Assembly: GCA_020027415.1 (NCBI GenBank) | Contig: JAHRAW010000084.1 | Coordinates: 1-9,698, forward strand | Reading direction: 5' to 3' | From: Gammaproteobacteria bacterium | Lineage (GTDB): Bacteria > Pseudomonadota > Gammaproteobacteria > Arenicellales > Poriferihabitantaceae | DNA length: 9,698 bases | Shown here: positions 6,383 to 9,698 of the stretch, piece by piece | Numbering within the stretch: the first letter of the stretch is position 1 | How the letters are laid out: every line of letters starts with the position of its first letter | Made by a program: the position numbers and the translations under genes | Notes under the pieces: model-generated | Seen by the model: the letters and a program-made list of their open reading frames with translations, nothing else | Databases searched by the model: none | Told to the model about the DNA's origin: nothing

Positions 6383-8650
6383 ATGCCGCCGCACCCGCCC
6401 AACATAAGCGAGGATTTTCGTCCTGCCGATGACTCGGGCATTGCGGTTCCGTCACGAGCGTTGCTGTTGCAATTTCTCGCCGACTGCCGGCAGCCGGTGA
6501 CCTGCAAGCAAATCCACGCGCAGTTTAACTTGAAATTGAAAGCCGCCGAAGATGCGCTCAGCGGTCGTCTGGAGCGCATGCAGCGGCACGGTATCGTCAC
6601 CAAAGATCGCCGCGGACGCTATGCGTTGCCGCAAAAAACCGATGTCGTAAACGGGCGAGTCAGCGGGCACGCCAACGGCTACGGGTTTGTCATGGTGGAC
6701 GGCGATGCGGAAGATTTATTCCTGTCTCCTCGGCAGATGCATAAGGTCTTGCATGGCGACCGCGTGCTGGCTCGGTGCAAACGAATTGACGAACGCGGGC
6801 GCAAGGAAGGCGTCGTGATTGAGGTGATGATTGACCGCCGCCGCGAAATCGTTGGGCATTTTCATGTGGAGAACGGCGCCAGTTTTGTGCTGCCGCACGA
6901 TGCACGTTATGCCCGGGATATCACCATTCCCAGCGCTTGCCGCCATGGCGCGGAGCATGGCGATATGGTGGTGGCTACGATTGTGCGGCATCCGGTGGAG
7001 CACCCGCACGCGGCCGGCAAGATCGTGGAAGTGTTAGGCAAGCGCCGGCAGCCCGGCATGCAAACGGAAATCGCCATTCGTAAATACGCCATCCCCACCG
7101 ACTGGCCTGCGGAAGTATCCGCGCAGTTGAAAAGCATGCACCGCGCGTTGCAGGGGGTGGCACCAGCGCCGCGCCGACATGACTTGCGCGACTTGCCGCT
7201 GGTGACCATTGACAGCGAACAAGCGAAGGATTTTGATGATGCGGTGTACTGCGAACCGCGCGGCGATGGCTGGCGGTTGGTGGTCGGCATTGCCGATGTC
7301 AGTCATTATGTGAAGCCGGATACCGCGCTGGACCGCGAAGCCTGCAAGCGCGGCAACTCGGTATATTTTCCCACCCGCGTACTGCCGATGTTGCCGCCTG
7401 AGTTAGCCAACGGCATTTGTTCGCTCAACCCGGAACAAGACCGCTATTGCCTGGTTTGCGATATGCATTGCAACGCGGCTGGCGAGATCACGCGCTACCA
7501 ATTTTATCCCGCGCTGATGCGTTCGCAAGCGCGCTTGACCTACACCATCGTCCATAAAATCGTGGAGCAACGGGAGGCCGAACTGCGCCACCGCTGGCGG
7601 CAACTCGCGCCGCATCTGGACAATCTATACGCAATTTATCAGTTGTTGGCGGCGCAACGGCGGCAACGCGGTAGCATTGATTTTGAGTTCCCGGAAGCCG
7701 ATATTCAGTTTGACCGACAGCAGAAAATCAGCTGCATCACGCGACGACAACGCAATCAAGCGCACCGATTGATTGAAGAGTGCATGTTAGCCGCCAATGT
7801 GTGCGCGGCGCGCTATGTGCGGCAGCATTTAGGCAATCAAACCATCTACCGAAACCACGCCGGACCCACCGACCAAGCCGTGCTTGATTTGCGCCGGTTT
7901 ATCGGCGGCATGGGATTGACGCTGGACGGCGGCGCGCAACCGAAGGCGGCGGATTATGCGCGCCTGATGCAGTCCGTTGCCGGCAAACCGGAGCTCGCCC
8001 CGTTGCTGCAAACGCTCTTGCTACGCAGCCTGAGTCAGGCAGTATATGGCTGTGAACAGCACGGGCATTTTGCGCTGGGCTATCCGAGTTACACCCATTT
8101 CACCTCGCCGATTAGACGCTATAGCGATTTAATCGTGCATCGCCAAATACGGCAACTTTTAGATCGCCAAGCGGCGCCGGCGCCCGCGCCCATGCCGCCG
8201 CAAAGCGAGCTTAGCAAAATCGCCGCGCAGTGTTCCTTCACCGAGCGACGAGCGGAAGAGGCAAGCCGCGAGGTGATTGCCCACCTAAAAGCGGAATTCA
8301 TGCAGGCTAAGATCGGCGAGCAGTTTGACGGGGTGATTTCCGGGGTACAGGAGTTCGGGCTGTTCGTGCAGTTACAGGAGTTATTCGTAGACGGCTTGAT
8401 CCATATCACCACGCTCGGCGATGAGTACTACCGTTACGACCCGCCGCGCTTTCAACTGGTCGGCGAACGCAGCGGGCGACGATTCCGCTTGGGCGACCCG
8501 CTGCGAGTCAAACTGGCGCGGGTCAATCTGGAGCATGCGAAAATTGATTTTGAGTTATGCGCCGACCGCGCGCCGCCGCCAACTGGCAAATCGACCAAGC
8601 GCGGCAAGCAAAAACATCGTGGTAACAAAACCAACCAAGCCGGCGACTAA
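6383..8650 (+). CDS. rnr: Ribonuclease R (RNase R)
   Basis: A processive 3'-to-5' exoribonuclease that degrades structured RNA and takes part in rRNA quality control and trans-translation. From the ATG at 6383 it has 755 residues (E. coli 813). Domains in order: an N-terminal winged helix (~23-82, S-R-A-L-L-L-Q-F-L), cold-shock OB folds (~91-225, G-H-A-N-G-Y-G-F-V), the RNB catalytic domain (~265-590) and an S1 domain (~645-727, F-D-G-V-I-S-G-V-Q-E-F-G-L-F-V). The metal-binding aspartates are Asp277, Asp283, Asp285 and Asp286 in I-D-S-E-Q-A-K-D-F-D-D-A-V, and the second RNB signature F-T-S-P-I-R-R-Y-S-D-L is at 573-583. A short basic tail (T-G-K-S-T-K-R-G-K-Q-K-H-R) follows S1, as in other RNase R proteins, and separates it from RNase II. 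The frame also opens at a TTG four codons earlier (6371); the ATG is preferred, though neither has a ribosome-binding site. It is followed by rlmB with a 32-base overlap. Confidence 0.96.
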   Translation: MPPHPPNISEDFRPADDSGIAVPSRALLLQFLADCRQPVTCKQIHAQFNLKLKAAEDALSGRLERMQRHGIVTKDRRGRYALPQKTDVVNGRVSGHANGYGFVMVDGDAEDLFLSPRQMHKVLHGDRVLARCKRIDERGRKEGVVIEVMIDRRREIVGHFHVENGASFVLPHDARYARDITIPSACRHGAEHGDMVVATIVRHPVEHPHAAGKIVEVLGKRRQPGMQTEIAIRKYAIPTDWPAEVSAQLKSMHRALQGVAPAPRRHDLRDLPLVTIDSEQAKDFDDAVYCEPRGDGWRLVVGIADVSHYVKPDTALDREACKRGNSVYFPTRVLPMLPPELANGICSLNPEQDRYCLVCDMHCNAAGEITRYQFYPALMRSQARLTYTIVHKIVEQREAELRHRWRQLAPHLDNLYAIYQLLAAQRRQRGSIDFEFPEADIQFDRQQKISCITRRQRNQAHRLIEECMLAANVCAARYVRQHLGNQTIYRNHAGPTDQAVLDLRRFIGGMGLTLDGGAQPKAADYARLMQSVAGKPELAPLLQTLLLRSLSQAVYGCEQHGHFALGYPSYTHFTSPIRRYSDLIVHRQIRQLLDRQAAPAPAPMPPQSELSKIAAQCSFTERRAEEASREVIAHLKAEFMQAKIGEQFDGVISGVQEFGLFVQLQELFVDGLIHITTLGDEYYRYDPPRFQLVGERSGRRFRLGDPLRVKLARVNLEHAKIDFELCADRAPPPTGKSTKRGKQKHRGNKTNQAGD

Positions 8651-9449
8651 GCCTAATCCTAAGCCGAAGTCTAAGCCGAAGCGTTCCGCCGAGGACATCG
8701 TATGCGGCTTTCATGGAGTGCAGGCGCTATTGACGCAAGCGCCGGCGGAGAGCGGCAAGGCGGATGTAGTTGAAGTGTTGTTGGAGCGGCGTCGGCATGA
8801 CCTACGGCAGAAGGGTTTGCAGCAGGCGCTTGCCCAAGCCGGAATTGCATGCCGTCAAGCAGACCGCGATGAACTGCAACAATGGGCGGGCGGAGTCCGC
8901 CACCAAGGCGTTATCGCGCGCGTCCGCCGCGCTACGCCCGACCAACAACCGACCTTACACCGCGTTTTGGAGCGACTTATGCGCCCGGCGTTGTTGCTGA
9001 TTCTGGATCAAGTTCAGGATCCGCACAATCTTGGGGCATGTATACGCAGCGCCGCGGGTGCTGCGGTGGATGCGGTAATTGTGCCGAAACACGGCGCCTG
9101 CCCAATTACCGCCAGCGTGACCCGCGTGGCGGCCGGCGCGGTGGGGCGGGTGCCGGTGTTTTATGTCGCCAATCTGGCGCGCACCATGCATGATTTGCAA
9201 CAGCGCGGAGTTTGGATTACCGGCGGCGATGCGGACGCCGCGCACACCTTATATGAGGTGGATTTGCAAGTGGATACGGCGATTGTCATCGGCGCTGAGG
9301 GCGGCGGGTTGCGGCGTCTCACCCGCCAACACTGCGACCAACTGGCGCGCATTCCACTGGCGCTGGCGGCAAATGTGTCCAGTCTGAATGTTTCGGTCGC
9401 CGCGGCGTTGTTTTTATTTGAAGCGGTGCGGCAACGCGCGCGCCGGTAG
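8619..9449 (+). CDS. rlmB: 23S rRNA (guanosine-2'-O-)-methyltransferase RlmB
   Basis: A SPOUT-family enzyme that uses S-adenosylmethionine to methylate the ribose of the guanosine at E. coli position 2251 in the 23S rRNA P loop. The core matches the family throughout: an N-terminal substrate-binding domain starting I-V-C-G-F-H-G-V-Q-A-L-L (27-38), then the three knot motifs: L-D-Q-V-Q-D-P-H-N-L-G-A-C-I-R-S-A (129-145, with Asn137 and Arg143), I-G-A-E-G-G-G-L-R-R-L-T-R (224-236) and N-V-S-S-L-N-V-S-V-A (252-261). The only start in frame that keeps the whole core is GTG 8619, giving 276 residues, about 30 more than E. coli; ATG is absent from this stretch and no ribosome-binding site is visible. 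The extra N-terminal part is a Lys/Pro repeat (~4-21). The start overlaps rnr by 32 bases, in the +1 frame, so translation is probably coupled to rnr. Confidence 0.92.
   Translation: MVTKPTKPATKPNPKPKSKPKRSAEDIVCGFHGVQALLTQAPAESGKADVVEVLLERRRHDLRQKGLQQALAQAGIACRQADRDELQQWAGGVRHQGVIARVRRATPDQQPTLHRVLERLMRPALLLILDQVQDPHNLGACIRSAAGAAVDAVIVPKHGACPITASVTRVAAGAVGRVPVFYVANLARTMHDLQQRGVWITGGDADAAHTLYEVDLQVDTAIVIGAEGGGLRRLTRQHCDQLARIPLALAANVSSLNVSVAAALFLFEAVRQRARR
8658..8681 (+). repeat. 12-bp tandem repeat inside rlmB
   Basis: CCTAAGCCGAAG (8658-8669) is followed directly by TCTAAGCCGAAG (8670-8681), differing at one base. It encodes part of the Lys/Pro-rich N-terminal extension of RlmB and suggests growth of this tail by slippage. 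Confidence 0.8.
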
Positions 9450-9530
9450 TTTGTAACCGGGCGGCGCGAAATGGGTTTGTTTGCGCGTTAGTTTGCCGAC
9501 TCCGACGATCCGGCTACGGTTAAGTTCGCT

Positions 9531-9698
9531 TCATTCAAACAACTTCGTATATTCGCCATAGCCTTCTTGTTCCAGTTGCGTGGCGGCGATGAAACGTAGC
9601 GAAGCGGAATTGCTGCAGTAACGCAAGCCGGTGGGCGCGGGACCATCGATGAAGATATGACCAAGGTGGGAATCGCTGTATTTGCTGCGCACTTCAAC
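9531..9698 (-). CDS. msrB: Peptide-methionine (R)-S-oxide reductase, C-terminal part (partial)
   Basis: Reading leftward from the window edge, the frame gives 55 residues ending in TGA at 9531-9533. The sequence V-E-V-R-S-K-Y-S-D-S-H-L-G-H-I-F, then D-G-P-A-P-T-G-L-R-Y-C-S-N-S-A-S-L-R-F, is the signature end of MsrB, which reduces the R form of methionine sulfoxide in oxidised proteins. The catalytic cysteine is the one in R-Y-C-S-N-S-A-S. The C-terminal G-Y-G-E-Y-x-K-L-F-E is also typical. The N-terminal half, with most of the zinc-binding cysteines, lies beyond the window, so it could be a free MsrB or the end of an MsrA-MsrB fusion. It converges on rlmB with 81 bp between the stops, and no clear terminator is seen there. 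Confidence 0.93.
   Translation of the reverse strand, partial: VEVRSKYSDSHLGHIFIDGPAPTGLRYCSNSASLRFIAATQLEQEGYGEYTKLFE

Noticed and set aside
8421..8618. A start of rlmB far inside rnr (GTG/ATG-like codons from 8421).
   Set aside because: The upstream residues are an out-of-frame reading of the RNase R S1 domain and do not resemble RlmB; GTG 8619 is enough for the full core.
9488..9697. A 69-residue open frame on the minus strand at the right edge.
   Set aside because: It overlaps the MsrB end in another frame; the MsrB frame carries the family motifs.
1..9698. CRISPR arrays, transposon ends, tRNA or rRNA genes, phage genes.
   Set aside because: I searched by eye on both strands and found no regularly spaced repeats, transposase motifs, cloverleaf folds or phage proteins.

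Overview
The window looks like chromosomal DNA of a gammaproteobacterium (inference). It carries a GC-rich set of housekeeping genes: a LysM protein end, hisG, a NarX/NarL-type two-component pair, pntA-pntB with a fused PntA, rnr-rlmB and the end of msrB. The rnr-rlmB order, the E. coli-like PntA architecture and the NarX/NarL-type kinase and regulator all fit that group. I cannot name a genus. Almost every start lacks a recognisable Shine-Dalgarno sequence, and the two-component pair is eroded, which hints at a lineage losing accessory regulation.

Layout. 1-228 (+): C-terminal end of a LysM-domain protein. 229-640: about 410 bp without a convincing gene, holding a perfect 15-bp tandem repeat, two small hairpins and a possible weak terminator. 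641-1519 (-): long-form ATP phosphoribosyltransferase (HisG). 1520-1677: divergent regulatory stretch with overlapping -10 boxes on the two strands and a 22-bp dyad. 1678-2675 (+): remnant of a NarX-like sensor kinase with a frame change, apparent internal deletions and an in-frame TAA. 2672-3163 (+): NarL-like response regulator, overlapping the kinase by ATGA, with part of the receiver domain missing. 3188-4606 and 4614-6209 (-): pntB and pntA, the proton-translocating transhydrogenase operon, transcribed pntA to pntB. 6383-8650 (+): rnr (RNase R). 8619-9449 (+): rlmB (23S rRNA 2'-O-methyltransferase), overlapping the end of rnr. 9531-9698 (-): C-terminal part of msrB, cut by the window edge.

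How the genes relate. pntAB couples the proton gradient to NADPH production. rnr and rlmB form an RNA maintenance pair (RNA decay and ribosome modification), probably co-transcribed. HisG is the first step of histidine synthesis and stands alone here. The sensor/regulator pair was probably once a nitrate- or redox-type control system, but the sensor now appears non-functional.

I found no phage, insertion sequence, CRISPR array, toxin-antitoxin or defence system. I do not see a new biological system. The most informative oddities are the mainly in-frame erosion of the NarX/NarL pair, the type of HisG, and the dyad between hisG and the decayed sensor.
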